Source of the DNA: Pleurotus djamor | Lineage: Eukaryota; Basidiomycota; Agaricomycetes; Agaricales; Pleurotaceae | NCBI GenBank assembly: GCA_029747585.1 | Contig: JAPEVF010000059.1 | Span: 59,993 to 123,992, forward strand | Length of the DNA stretch: 64,000 nt | Direction: 5' to 3' | Shown here: piece after piece, positions 45,320 through 56,425 of the stretch | How the letters are laid out: each line of letters starts with the position of its first letter | Numbering within the stretch: the stretch's first letter is position 1 | The notes under the pieces: generated by a model | What the model was told of the DNA's origin: nothing | The model's input: the letters and a program-made list of their open reading frames with translations, nothing else | Database searches by the model: none | Made by a program: the position numbers and the translations under genes

Positions 45320-47499
45320 CTAACGGTACACCAGTGTCACTCGACCATAATCTCGTTCACCTTGACCACCACCGATTGCCTTCAACCAATCCTCTAATGT
45401 GGGCCATCCTACCTCAAACATTACCGAAAGCTCGTCCGTATGGTGCTCGCCGTCGAGTAAAGGAACCAATTCAGGGGGGAATGTAGATGACAGTGTATGA
45501 CCTTGGCTGGTGATATTGGGGGCAGACGGCGAGTGCGACATGCGAGGTCGAACTGGAAGCAACATCCTTGGGGTAACGGGCGCAGTCAGCGGCGTCGTTA
45601 AATGGGCTCGAGGAAGAACAGGTGAAGGTGGAGGAGCTTGTGTTTGTGGGAGCGTGTTGTCCGACACACGGTCATGGGGTTCATCGCCTTTATAAGGATG
45701 AATCCAAGAGGTGCGCGGGCCGTGACTAATAACCGAGCCATTGTGCGAGGTATATGTACCTACGCCAGACCTCTGTTGATCCCTGTCACGAACGCGAAGT
45801 TGTTCAAGGACCTCAGCGGCACTTGGGCGTCGCGGGCGTGGCTGAATTTCCGGCGTGCGATCTGTCCCACTCCCACTCCTCTCACTTGTATGAATCAGTC
45901 CTGGTTGCCTCGAATTCGATAACGCCATATCCCTCCCTCGGAACGCGATTTGTTGGAAGGGCTCCATGGCTGACCGAGCGAAATTGGGAAACCTCAAGGA
46001 ATGAGTTGTCGGACTTCCATCTTCGGTCTGGTTTGGGGAGTTCGTCACGGGTAAAGGGAGACTAGATTGTGGGGGAGTAGCAGGAAGCAGTATAGGGTAT
46101 CGATGGACCCTCCGGAGGAACCCCTGCTCAAAGGTGGTAAAAGGCGTACAATCACAGAAAGAAAAGGAAGAACCTTGATAACGCCAAAGCTGGTGAACCT
46201 CCTAACGTCTACCTCCCACTTGTCAACGTCGTGTTCTTGCATCCACGCAAGGACAGTTTTGCTGGGTTTGAGCCGTGAGTACAGATGAAGTAGAACGGGC
46301 CAATCCGGTATGTCTTTCCCTGATCTTACTATCAGCACTTGACTTCGGTGGGATTTCGAAGTACTCGCCTGGTTTTGTCACATACGCCCCACACTCCTCC
46401 CGAACATGCGGCTCATCAGCAAGCCACTGGATGGTCTTACGCAGGGTATACATATTCGAGTATTGGAATATATCAATCATCATGATGACCTGGTAATACC
46501 TAAGCCAGCATAACTATGAGATGGTCAGACCAATGAGAAATTCGATACAGACAATAGATGAGAAATGGCTTGACGAGTAAGGTCGGGGTCACAGTCTGCT
46601 AGATAGGCGATTTTGCTGACATGGTTGACGCCGTCTATGAATTTACAAACCTGGACAGGTTAGCCAAGGTGGTAGTCAACTCATCGGTATGAATGCCCAC
46701 CTTGGCCATGGTAAGATCCCAGTTGGGATCAATGCGCCTTGTAAGATTTATCAAGGCAACAGGAACCATCCAGTCTTTGACAATGGGAGGGTTGGGATAG
46801 AAAGGAAATATTTTGAGCTCAATGGAGTTGAACATGTCGATTGGTATGGAGGTTTCGGAGTAGGAGTTGAGTTCCTCATAGAGTTGTTCAAGAATACCAT
46901 GTAACGCGGTAGACCTCCGAGGATCAGAGAGGAATTTAGATTCTTCCTACGGAGAGAACAGTGAGCACACAACGAGAGGTGGCATCCGGTACGCAACTGA
47001 CTTCACATGATGTTAGCACTCGACTAACTTTACGGACGATAGGTTCGTAACAGCTCAAGTCGGCGGAGCGAGCAAAGACGAAGCAGAGGTTGTAGGTGAA
47101 GTAGTTTCGCTCGTACTCTCCGTGCAGATTCACGGGGAATCCGATGATACGATACTTCTGGGCTGAGCATATGACGAGGCGACCACAGAGTGCAGGTTGT
47201 GGTATCACATACTTGGATATGTCGTCGAAGTTAAAGAGANTCCTGTTCAGAGACGATGAACGCTTCTGGGGAGACTGCAGCCCTTGTGAAGTCGGCCTAT
47301 GAGAATTNCTAGAGTTCCTCGACTCGGGATTGTCACCGACAGATGGGGTTGGGGGAATTGAGACATTTGCCAGGCCCTGCGAGGTCGCAATAAGGCCTTC
47401 GGGCACCTGGTAGACGATCTTTGGGCCTTGGCGGACGTCGAACACAGCGTAGAAAACAGACTCGATGCGAGGGAGAAAGGAGTCACCGTCAGAGGGCAT
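45320..47499 (-). CDS. NPR2: Nitrogen permease regulator 2 (NPR2/NPRL2)
   Basis: Subunit of the SEACIT/GATOR1 complex that inhibits TORC1 when amino acids are scarce. A longin-type N-terminus reads IESVFYAVFDVRQGPKIVYQ VPEGLI, then a Pro/Ser insert, then FNFDDISKYVIPQPALCGRL, YRIIGFPVNLHGEYERNYFT, YNLCFVFARSADLSCYEPIV, IPIDMFNSIELKIFPFYPNP, VALINLTRRIDPNWDLTMAK, VNHVSKIAYLADCDPDLTRQ, YQVIMMIDIFQYSNMYTLR. A long Ser/Pro/Arg-rich disordered insert (about 45540-46060) precedes the C-terminal FEVGWPTLEDWLKAIGGGQG and VTLVYR. Several introns. The start at 47499 is only 36 bp from OGG1. Confidence 0.93.
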
Positions 47500-47535
47500 T
47501 TGGTGGACGTGACCGTGTAGGTGAAAGTGCCCCTT
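47500..47535. promoter_or_regulatory. Minimal divergent spacer NPR2 / OGG1
   Basis: Only 36 bp lie between the two outward-facing ATGs. Each gene's core promoter or 5' UTR must therefore extend into the coding sequence of the other, or one start codon is further inside its gene. Confidence 0.6.
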
Positions 47536-48924
47536 ATGCTGCTACCACCATCACCGTCGCCACCTTTTCTTGCCTTCCCTTTGCCAATTGCGCAATTATC
47601 CTTGTCTGCGGTCCTGAAATGCGGCCAGTCATTTAGGTGGCATATCCTGCCCATTCCACAACCCTGCGAATACACACACGAATATCGTTTCTGTCTACGC
47701 GACCGCGTCGTTTGTCTGCGACAGTCCCCAGACACGCTCCTTTATCGCTCCGTGTTTCCTGAACCACCTCTTACTGATACCGAGCTCGCTAGCAAGGAGG
47801 CCGAGACCCTTTCATGGCTAAAGGACTACTTCCAGCTGAATGTCGACTTGGTCCAACTCTACGACGAATGGTCAAAACGCGACNCTGTCTTCAACAGTCT
47901 GCGACATAGGTTCCTGGGGATCAGGATATTGAGACAAGATCCTTGGGAAAACCTCATCTCGTGCGCTCTTTACCTACTCGAGTTGTGCCTTCGTGTCTGA
48001 CCTGGACTAAGCTTCATTTGCTCTTCTAATAACAACATATCTCGGATTGGGAAAATGGTTCAAGCTCTCTGCTCGCATTATTCGCCGTCATTGGTCGAGA
48101 TTCATGACCCTTTGTCTACTGTGGATTCTCGGACTTACCACCCATTTCCTTCACCCTCAAGTCTAGCAGGTCCTGATGTAGCTTCTACGCTACGCTCCTT
48201 GGGTTTCGGCTATCGAGCCGAATTTATCCAGCGCACTGCTCAGATGCTGGTTGAAGCCAACGGAAACATTGGATCGGCTTCTTCTGACCCATCGGAAAAG
48301 TGGCTTCTTACTCTCAGAGACATGGAAACAAGTCTAGCCCGAGAAGAGTTGCTCAAGTTTGTTGGCGTGGGACGTAAAGTCGCAGATTGCATCCTGTTGA
48401 TGAGCTTGGACAAGGTATGTGTTTCTACTTCTTCTATGCACACCGAAAATTCTGATTTCCAACACAGAGAGAAGTGATTCCCGTAGATACCCACGTCCAT
48501 CAAATAGCCAGCAAGCACTACCATATAAAGTCTTCACTTAGTAAATCAAAGACCATGTCACCCCGTTTATACGACGAAGTGAGCAGTGGATTGACCCAAG
48601 TATGGGGCGAATATGCTGGGTGGGCCCACTCGGTGAGCCTCAAAGAATTTCTTCGTCTTCCCTTGTACTCAACGGAGTCTATAGGTTCTGTTCACAGCAG
48701 ACCTCAAGTCATTTGCGAATCATGGTTTACCGACGAAAACCGACGATCCAGAGATTGCCCTCAACCCGACCAGCCTGACACCGGTTTCCTCACCCAGGAA
48801 GCGTACACGCAGTCCCAAGAAGCCACCGATATCGCAAGATCAGACAAGTATCGAATCTGGTGACTATGAGCCTGAAAGCACCCTTTATGAGCGGGTCAAA
48901 AGACGACGAGGTCGTATTGCTTGA
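47536..48924 (+). CDS. OGG1: 8-oxoguanine DNA glycosylase/lyase
   Basis: Bifunctional base-excision-repair glycosylase of the HhH-GPD family. Start ATG at 47536; PLPIAQLSLSAVLKCGQSFR W is the conserved N-terminus, so little can precede it. Then FRLRDRVVCLRQSPDTLLY-type strands, DYFQLNVDLVQLYDEWSKRD, FLGIRILRQDPWENLISFIC, SSNNNISRIGKMVQALCSHY. The helix-hairpin-helix is LLKFVGVGRKVADCILLMSL with the catalytic lysine in GVGRKVADC, and the catalytic aspartate is in EVIPVDTHVHQIA. The C-terminus is Lys/Arg/Ser-rich and basic (KRRRGRIA). One N at 47884. Stop 48922-48924. Introns fit GT-AG in phase. Confidence 0.95.
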
Positions 48925-49014
48925 TTAGGATTATTATGGCTTGTTACGTCATTGCTATATCTCTCATTCTCCCTCTACCTGGCCCGCCCCCAATGCTACC
49001 ACATCCTTCTCGCG

Positions 49015-50842
49015 ATGGACGCCGTAGATAACGTGTTACCGACCGCAACGCTGAACAAAGAACAACTTNCAACCATATTCCAGTATTTCTTTCGTAGANT
49101 TGCCAGTTATCGCAATACTTGTCAACTATATGCTGCGGCTGAAAATCAAGCATCATCGCTCACTGAAGAAGAAAAACAGCAGAGGGAGGAAGAGTTTGAA
49201 TCCGTGCTCAATGAATGGGCACAGAATCTGGTTGAGCAGGCCTGGAATGTGTGCCGCGAACCGGGAGGTACGTATCTCATTAACGTTACGGCGCAGGTAC
49301 TCAGTCACAAGTATAGGCCATTGTCCCAAATTGGACGCGTATGCTGATACTTCTCTTGGAGATTTGGGAGGCCTCCCCTCGGTAGATCAACTTTCACGGA
49401 TTCTCAATGCTACACTATTCTTGGTCGTAACAAGCACCAGTGTTTACTCCGCCAGAACGCGTTCATTTCTACTATCTATGGGGAACCTCAACGAGGAAGC
49501 CGTCGCCGATATACTAAAGCGCCCCGAGGATGCATTGAAGAGACTACAAGAGAAAGCGCATGAAACAACAGAATCTCATGCAGAACGTGGAAAGACACTG
49601 CGCAGGATTGGTATGGGTCTTGGTGCGGTGGCAGGCGGCGTCCTTGTCGGTATTACGGGTGGGCTCGCTGCACCCCTTGTAGGTGCCAGTATCGCGACGG
49701 TGCTGGGATGGGTGGGATTAGGTGGTACAGCGGCTGGACTCTTTGCCAGTGGTTTGGCAGGTTCGACTGTCGTATGCGGAGCGCTGTTCGGTGCATACGG
49801 AGCTCGGTCATCCGCCGATATGGTGGAACGGTATACTAGAGAAGTTCGCGACTTGAAAATCCGTCCCGTGCGTCCCATTGATTCAGTCGAAGAAAGCCTC
49901 GGCGTTAGGCTATGTGTCAGCGGATGGTTAGATGCACCAGAAGATGTCGAGGCCCCATGGACCATATTCAAGGGCGATAATACCTACGCTCTTCAATGGG
50001 TAAGCCGTCAGATCTTGGAAACATCCGCGCATTTTACTGAGACACCTCTCAGGAAGTAGAAGCTCTGCAAGAGCTCTCCGGTGCCCTCATGACGTTGGTC
50101 AAATCGCATACCATGAAGTTCATCAAGGCTGAGATTATTAAACGTACGATATTCGCGAGTTTGCTGGCTTCTCTATCACCGTTAGCCTGGCTGAAGATTG
50201 GCCAAATCATTGGTTCGTCTTTCCACTAGTCCGAATACGCCATTGATGATCAATGCATTCACAGATAATCCCTGGATGACAGCGAAGGCACTAGCAGTGA
50301 AAACGGGTGCCGTGCTGGGAGAATTGATCGCTAATCGCGTCTTCGGGAACAGGCCACTGACGTTAACTGGCTATTCACTTGGATCGCTGGTAATTTTTGA
50401 AGCCCTCCGCCACCTTGCGTCCCTCCCCTCAAGGGAAACTGTGCATCTGATCCAAGATGTATTTTTGTTTGGAACCCCGGTGCCAACAGATGATCCCGTA
50501 TGGACGGCAGCTCGCAGATTAGCCTCTGGACGTGTGGTCAATGGTTACGCTTCGGCCGACTATGTACTAGCGGTGATGTCCAGAGTTTCTGATGTCGCAT
50601 GGGATGTGGCGGGTCTGGCACCTGTGAGAGTGATGGGCGTGGAAAACGTCCTATGCGAAGAGGTGGATGGCCACACAAAATGGAGGGGCCTGGTGGGGAA
50701 ATGCCTGCTTGCTTGCGATGCAGCTGGGGTGAATGAGGGGGAGGTGGATCGACAAGTGCGAGAGGTTGCTATCCCAATGGCGAAAGAGACTGATTCGATC
50801 ACGGAAACGGAAGCGGGAGAGGGTGTGAACACGTGCCCATGA
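49015..50842 (+). CDS. TMCO4/DUF726 family alpha/beta-hydrolase-like membrane protein
   Basis: Member of the DUF726 family (human TMCO4, yeast Mil1), a membrane-associated protein with an alpha/beta-hydrolase-like core. The N-terminal helical region (NLVEQAWNVCREPGG) is followed by VYSARTRSFLLSMGNLNEEA, a coiled segment ALKRLQEKAHETTESH, and two glycine-rich hydrophobic hairpins (IGMGLGAVAGGVLVGITGGL; GWVGLGGTAAGLFASGLAGS). Then RLCVSGWLDAPEDVEAPW and the nucleophile elbow LTGYSLGSLVIFEAL (GxSxG). VFLFGTPVPTDDPVW and VNGYASADYVLAVM follow. Yeast Mil1 interacts with the AP-1-related mu subunit and has lipase-like activity; function here is inferred from family only. Confidence 0.9.
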
Positions 50843-50976
50843 CATATGTTACAATACATTTGGACGCTTAGCCGGGAAAATAATGACATTTGACAGGTTC
50901 ATAGTCGTGCCTTCTTCCAGACCTCCAATGCTACAAGCCCATCAGTTGCACTGATATCTCCAACCCGCCCGAAATC

Positions 50977-52242
50977 ATGTCCCTCAGACCAACCCCTCTG
51001 CGATCCTTTCTTGGAGGTGTCGGCCTGTCATTCCCAGTTCACTCCTTGCTCGTCTTCAACGGCAGCAATTTCGGCGTCTCTGGTTTCATCCACAACGCCA
51101 TTACAGGCAGTCTCGAGGCGGCCTCAGGCGTAGCAGGGATCCTACTAGGCGGATTGCTCATCGGTTTCCTCGAGAGAACATCGCCCATACACATACGCAG
51201 CTCTTATGCCCAGATAGCTCTTTCGGGCCTTTTGGTTGGCGTGGGTTCAAAGGTGTGTCCCGCGGTGTGTGTTCGTAAAGGATATCACTCATGTTTTGAA
51301 CGTTCTGTCAGTTGTCTAACGGATGCACATCAGGGTACCCCCTTTTCTTACCCCCTCGATCGTCTTGCCTTGTGCTGACCTCGTTTCAGGCATATGCTCT
51401 GCGGTGTATCTCGCCTTTCTGCAAGGTAATCTTCGTATCTATCCTCTCCTATGAAAGGGGCTCACAGGAGGCTATCCAAGGTCTTTAGCAGCGACCGCAT
51501 CCTTCTTCGTGTCGGGTGCAATCACTACTCTAGCAATCCATGGTCGAAATCTCCCCGTGTCTCCTCCGGGTTTCGACTGGACACCAGGAGAAAACGGGGT
51601 CCCTCTCCTCGTCCTCAAGGCGATATTCTTCCTCATGTCCACGGTCCTCTACATATTGGTATGCCGTTTGCTGAGCCGTAGTACGCACGCTCATCTTTTA
51701 CCACCAGCCGTGGGATGAGCGAACATACCACCCGTCTGAACATTCCAATCGAAGTTACTTATCGGTTTCGACCAAACGCCGTATCGTGACCTTCTTTACT
51801 GGCTTGGACTTCGCCGTCGCCCTTCATCTATCAAATCTCACAGATCCCAACCGTGTTCTCGCGTTTCTTGTTCTCCCTTTTCATCGTTCTTTCGACCCAT
51901 CCCTTGCGTTTCTCGCCATAGGCGCTATCCCTCCCGCGATGCTGATGTACCAATCGTATCGTGGTTCTGCATATTTTGGAAACAAGTTTGAGCTGCCGAG
52001 AAGGACAATAGATTCCAAACTGGTCCTGGGTGCGGCCGTGTTTGGGATCGGGTGGGGGCTTAGTGGCGTCTGTCGTATGTATCCGTGCCAAACCACCATA
52101 CCAGAAACCTCTAACTCACGACTTCTTAGCTGCCCCAGGACTCGTGAACCTGGGTAGAGTGCTTGCTGTTGGTTCAGATCCTTCACAATTCGCCCTTTGG
52201 CTACTCGGAGTTATCATTGGAGGACGTGCAGCATCTATTTAA
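50977..52242 (+). CDS. YeeE/YedE-family sulfur-transport membrane protein
   Basis: Polytopic membrane protein of the sulfur-transport (YeeE/YedE/TsuA) family; bacterial TsuA takes up thiosulfate. Hydrophobic helices include VAGILLGGLLIGFLE and IALSGLLVGVGSK. After two introns, LSNGCTSGHMLCGVSRLSAR SLAATASFFVSGAITTLAIH carries the conserved Cys motifs. The second half has LVLKAIFFLMSTVLYILVCR, LVLGAAVFGIGWGLSGVCPG P, and FALWLLGVIIGGRAASI at the end. Paired GSK-NGCTSGH-CG and GWGLSG-CPGP motifs mark both pseudo-symmetric halves. Five or more short exons. Membrane location (plasma or mitochondrial) is not clear from sequence. Confidence 0.9.
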
Positions 52243-52379
52243 CGTGGCGCAGAGAATGCATGTCCGTAGATAGTGAAGAGAGCACACACCCATTTGTTAC
52301 AAGTCTTCTTCAATTCAGATTAATAGGTATAACATCAAACCTAAATAATTACAGTAGAACCGAGCGTACAGATTCGTTG

Positions 52380-53657
52380 TCAGGTTGAGACAGAAGGGGC
52401 AGCAGGCTTAGCAGCGTTGCGGCTTCGCCCCCATTTTATAGAAACAACAGTGCCGTCGACTTCGAAACCATTTGCCCAAGCCTGGGCGGCGAGCTCAGCG
52501 CTGGCCCTATCGGTAAAATTGACGAAAGCACATCTAATCAAGTGGGGAATCTCAGCCTACTATAGCATCGTAAATGACAAGACAAACCTAGACTTCGCCA
52601 CATGAACGACGGACTTGATTTGCGAGGGAGGAAGGGAGGGTAATGATTTTGTGACACGAGTGCGAACGCTGAGCTCGGTGGATTCGGGAGAAAGCGAAGA
52701 CAAAAACAAAGACGTCTAGGCGCCGTCAGTCAGACATTTGCTACGAGAATGCGAGGGACATACGATGGATTCGTCTTCAGGTGGCTTCAAGCCCATGCTC
52801 TCCGCATGCGTAGCTAGAATTTTACGAGCAACAGGGTCGCTCTTCCCATGATATCTATCTTGGATGTTCTGGTTCGATAACTCATTGTTCACAGGCTTTT
52901 CGTGTCTGTGAGTTGGCTTGAGAAACGGGCTGAGAGCAAGCAGAAGCAGCATCATAAGACTTACCGATAGGGACACTCGTTGCCTCTCGTACATTCTCCC
53001 TTCACAAAGAAAGAGCAAACATGGGGCCTGTTGCGTTTGTAGTATGGATCTGTTCTAGCCAATTGCTTCAACATTTCCTTTCCAACAGATTGTGTGCGAC
53101 CCGTTCCAAGCATGGATTTATCACCCTCCATCTAAGAATGGCAGCGCGCGTCAACAATGATGAATAAAAGTAGTAAACGTAGTGACTCGCCTTGGCCTCC
53201 ATATTCTGCGCATAGTACTCTCTGTTAATATCACTCGTCGGTGCCTCGCTTTGTACAGCTAGGGCTGTGTCCCGAACTTGTGTTGGCAGACCATATTCGA
53301 GATCGAGAAGACATGTCTGGCACACGTTCTTCACCTTGGCACAAGTCTGACATATAACGGTTGTTTTGAATCGCATACCCGTGCCAGGATTCCACCGAAA
53401 TACAGTAAAAGGACGTGCACAAGTCCCACACGAGCGACCGTACTCTTGTTTGGACTAAAAATCACAGTCAATACCGAAAGAACTGCGTGAAGCTGGCAAG
53501 AGCCGTACCATTCGAATGAAGGGGTTGTCACCGAGGCCTGGAGAACGCTTTAGAGACAGGACATTCTCCAGGGTGGGCTCAACGTACATGTTTCGCATAG
53601 AATGGGGAATTCACTTTGTTCCCAGCCTGCTTTGTTGATATCAGCTTTTGGAGGCAT
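52380..53657 (-). CDS. Pre-mRNA splicing factor RBM22 (Ecm2/Slt11 type)
   Basis: Spliceosomal protein that contacts U6 snRNA and pre-mRNA in the Bact/C complexes. It starts [20 protein letters not shown] with CETC, an intron, then [72 protein letters not shown]: the zinc-rich N-terminus of RBM22. Next [33 protein letters not shown] is the CCCH finger, then [20 protein letters not shown]. The C-terminal RRM starts [11 protein letters not shown] and contains [20 protein letters not shown] (RNP1) and [13 protein letters not shown]. Stop 52380-52382. Head-to-head with MET8, 105 bp apart. Confidence 0.95.
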
Positions 53658-53762
53658 GGTCGTCGAAGAGAGAGTTGAAGTGGATTAGTCAGCACTCTCC
53701 CCTTGCTTTGCACCCGCCATCGCTTTCTGCTTCCGCCTTTCGACTTCAACTTGCCACCGTCA
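53658..53762. promoter_or_regulatory. Bidirectional promoter RBM22 / MET8
   Basis: 105 bp between start codons, assuming MET8 starts at its internal ATG (53763). An upstream in-frame ATG at 53703 would add 20 residues. Confidence 0.4.
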
Positions 53763-54587
53763 ATGGGTGACTCTAAGGCAGACCAACTCTCTGGTGGCTC
53801 ACTCCTCGTTGCTTGGCAACTCAAAAACAAAAACGTTCTCATCGTCGGAGGCGGACAAGTTGCCTCTGGCCGCATTGAATCCATCCTTGTCGCCGATGCT
53901 CAAATAATCCTGATATCTCCTCATGACGGCCTGCATCCTCGAACAAAGCATCTAATTGAACAGTACCCGTCTCGCATAGACTACAAAGACCGCGTTTTCT
54001 CTGGTCCTGAAGACCTTCAGAACGTTGACATGGTGCTAACGGCCATCGACGACGTCGAAGAATCACGCGAAATATACCGACTCAGCCGTGAAGCTAGGAT
54101 TCCTATCAATGTAGCAGACATTCCGGACGCCTGCGACTTCTATTTCGGCGCGCAGGTGCGTGACGGGCCTCTGCAAATCATGATATCCACGAACGGGGAT
54201 AGTCCGCGAATGGCCGCAATGATCAAGAAACGCATAGAGACGAGCTTGGAAGGATATGAAGGAGAGGCGGTTAGAAAGGCAGGGATTCTTAGGACCCAGT
54301 TGAAAGAACGGGCCCCGGGTGTCGGTGGTGAAATTGGAAAACGAAGGATGAGGTGGATGATCGACATATGCAATGCATGGGAGATGGAAGACTTTACGGT
54401 TTTGGACGACGACTTGATGAAACGGTTACTCGACGAGGGCTGGGAGAAAAATAGGGTTCCTCGTCTGGAGGACATAGGTGGCCGTCCTAAGAAAGAGGAA
54501 CTCAGCACGCCACCTTCGACCTACCTTCCGTATGCCGTCGGTGCAATTGTTGGGGCTATCAGCTGCGCCGTCGCGTTTCGTCGCTGA
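53763..54587 (+). CDS. MET8: Siroheme synthase MET8 (precorrin-2 dehydrogenase / ferrochelatase)
   Basis: Bifunctional NAD-dependent dehydrogenase and ferrochelatase that finishes siroheme, the cofactor of sulfite and nitrite reductases. Apparently intronless, 274 aa from 53763. The Rossmann start is NVLIVGGGQVASGRIESIL, followed by DMVLTAIDDVEESREIYRLS, IPINVADIPDACDFYFGAQV (with the family Asp that serves both activities) and PLQIMISTNGDSPRMAAMIK. The helical C-terminal domain has GKRRMRWMIDICNAWEMEDF. Unusually it ends with a hydrophobic stretch (YLPYAVGAIVGAISCAVAF) and RR, as in a tail-anchored protein. Alternative start at 53703. Confidence 0.94.
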   Translation: MGDSKADQLSGGSLLVAWQLKNKNVLIVGGGQVASGRIESILVADAQIILISPHDGLHPRTKHLIEQYPSRIDYKDRVFSGPEDLQNVDMVLTAIDDVEESREIYRLSREARIPINVADIPDACDFYFGAQVRDGPLQIMISTNGDSPRMAAMIKKRIETSLEGYEGEAVRKAGILRTQLKERAPGVGGEIGKRRMRWMIDICNAWEMEDFTVLDDDLMKRLLDEGWEKNRVPRLEDIGGRPKKEELSTPPSTYLPYAVGAIVGAISCAVAFRR

Positions 54588-54818
54588 AAGCTCCCATATT
54601 TCGCGCCAAGGTTCGACTCATCAATGCATCAACCCTCATCTAGACTTACTATACCAGTACCCTTTTGCATACGCAGTCACACAAATTTTGTTTTGGAGTA
54701 AATGGATAAACACTGTTCTCGTCGTCCTTTTGCGGCGATCACGTTCCTTAGACCTACCACGGTCAAGTTAGCGTCAATGCATCGACACTCATGGGCGGAT
54801 TGGCACACTTGATCAGAA
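54588..54818. other. Convergent intergenic region MET8 / RCL1
   Basis: About 230 bp between stop codons; nothing beyond probable 3' UTRs. Confidence 0.35.
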
Positions 54819-56302
54819 CTAGGCCAGTGACCTGTTCGTATTAACATAACCAGACCCGTAACAAGAATACAGTAGTTGCGAAGAAGTCCCATCTTTGTTT
54901 GCCGGGACAATTTTGAACGTGGTTCCGAAGAACTTTTGAATGTCACGAAGGAACTGGATACTGAAATTTCGAGTCAGAAGCGATCAAGTGTGAGACATGA
55001 TGCCACTTACGTCTTGACCGTTGGTTCGCTCATTCGACAGCGGCCAACATCCTCGCTACCCAGTACCATCATGAGCAAAACCAATATTTGGTGCTTTTCG
55101 TCGACACAACCTCCTTTGTTGATCTCTGCCAGAAGAGATCGACTTGCTAGCAAGGCAACGTCTTCTGGAGCAACACCCGGCTGTGAAACGGCTTCAGCGC
55201 AGTACAAAGCCGACGTTGTAGACTCTGCCAAAAGGCTCAGCGCATAGCCTGGTGATCTAGGCATACAAGGTTAGGATGCCGTGACGTTTAAGGAACGCAC
55301 AACTAACGTACTTCCCGCTGTCTTCGCCTTTGTAGACGTCTGAGTACAGGTAAATATCAGGAATGTACCGGTTGAATACAGAACGCGAGGCTTCAATCAT
55401 GCGGTTGGAGAATTGAGGGCTAACGCGAACTGCATGGCTAGAGTATATAGTTTATAAAATCTGGGCGGAGGCGGAAGGACAGGCAAACGTACGCGATACC
55501 TCGAATCCTCTTGATCTTACCAGGTTCCACAAAGTTGAGCGTTTTGACTTGCTTAACGATTGGGCAGAAGAATTGGATCTCACCCCCACCACCTGGAGGA
55601 GATCCACGCTTCTTGATCTAGAAAGAACGGCATGACGGCATTAACACATCGCCTGGAGAGTGGAGGATAGAATATTCCGCACTCGAAGTTCCAACCCATC
55701 AGAGATGCCAAACGGCTGTAATGTAGGAAGGGTGACCGTCCGAATCAAGTCCACCTGGATAATGCATGAGTTTGCATAACCAACCATTCACAAAAGGCCC
55801 ACAGCTTACGGATAAGTCGTGTTCATCCGTTGTTATGCCCCGCAGTGTCAATTGGAATGGTCTTTTAGCGAACGGGGCCAGCATAATGATGGGTTCGAGG
55901 AAATAGCCAACAGAGCGCGATAGTGGACATTCATGAGTCAGAGGCCCGCCGGATATGATTCCTGGCTTCAAGAGGAGTGCAGTACCTGACGCAATCATTA
56001 ATTTCAGTGACTTGGTGGAAGAACTGGCTATGTCGTACCTGTGACTGATATCTCTATGACCGACCCATTGGTAGCTTTCTCCAGTAAACGAAGCAGGCTG
56101 ATTTCATAGTCTAGCGATATGTTATGACTTGTGTGTATAGATGAATTTACAACAGAAACATACCTCTAAGACCGGGATTCTTGTCATCGGTACGTATTTT
56201 ATCGATGCGGACTGGCTTTCCGCTGAGGATAGAAAGGACTAGTCGATAGCGAAGGTGTTGGTGTCCGCTGAACTGAACCAAGGAAATTGTCGACGGACTC
56301 AT
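54819..56302 (-). CDS. RCL1: RNA 3'-terminal phosphate cyclase-like protein RCL1
   Basis: Nucleolar protein needed for 18S rRNA maturation (A2-site processing with Bms1), related to RNA cyclases but lacking cyclase activity. It starts MSPSTISLVQFSGHQHLRYR; then SGKPVRIDKIRTDDKNPGLR, DYEISLLRLLEKATNGSVIE, GTALLLKPGIISGGPLTHEC, SRSVGYFLEPIIMLAPFAKR, QLTLRGITTDEHDLSVDLIR, TVTLPTLQPFG, RIKKRGSPPGGGGEIQFFCP and KIKRIRGIAHAVRVSPQFSN. Then KGEDSGKSPGYALSLLAEST and PEDVALLASRSLLAEINKGG CVD. The C-terminus ends GYVNTNRSLA. The eukaryotic cyclase catalytic His region differs as expected for Rcl1. Seven or so exons. Confidence 0.95.
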
Positions 56303-56425
56303 GCCGCGATAGTAGTTGCGAAACTTTTATTTGCCCCTATTCAGCATTTCACTTGGCCGGCTTAGTCAGACACGCGACTGGCAAACGCGCTTTGGTGACT
56401 TGGATTCGTACGACAACAGGCGACG
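56303..56425. promoter_or_regulatory. Bidirectional promoter RCL1 / UBA3
   Basis: 123 bp between outward-facing start codons; GCGACT/ACGCG-rich, no TATA box. Confidence 0.4.
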
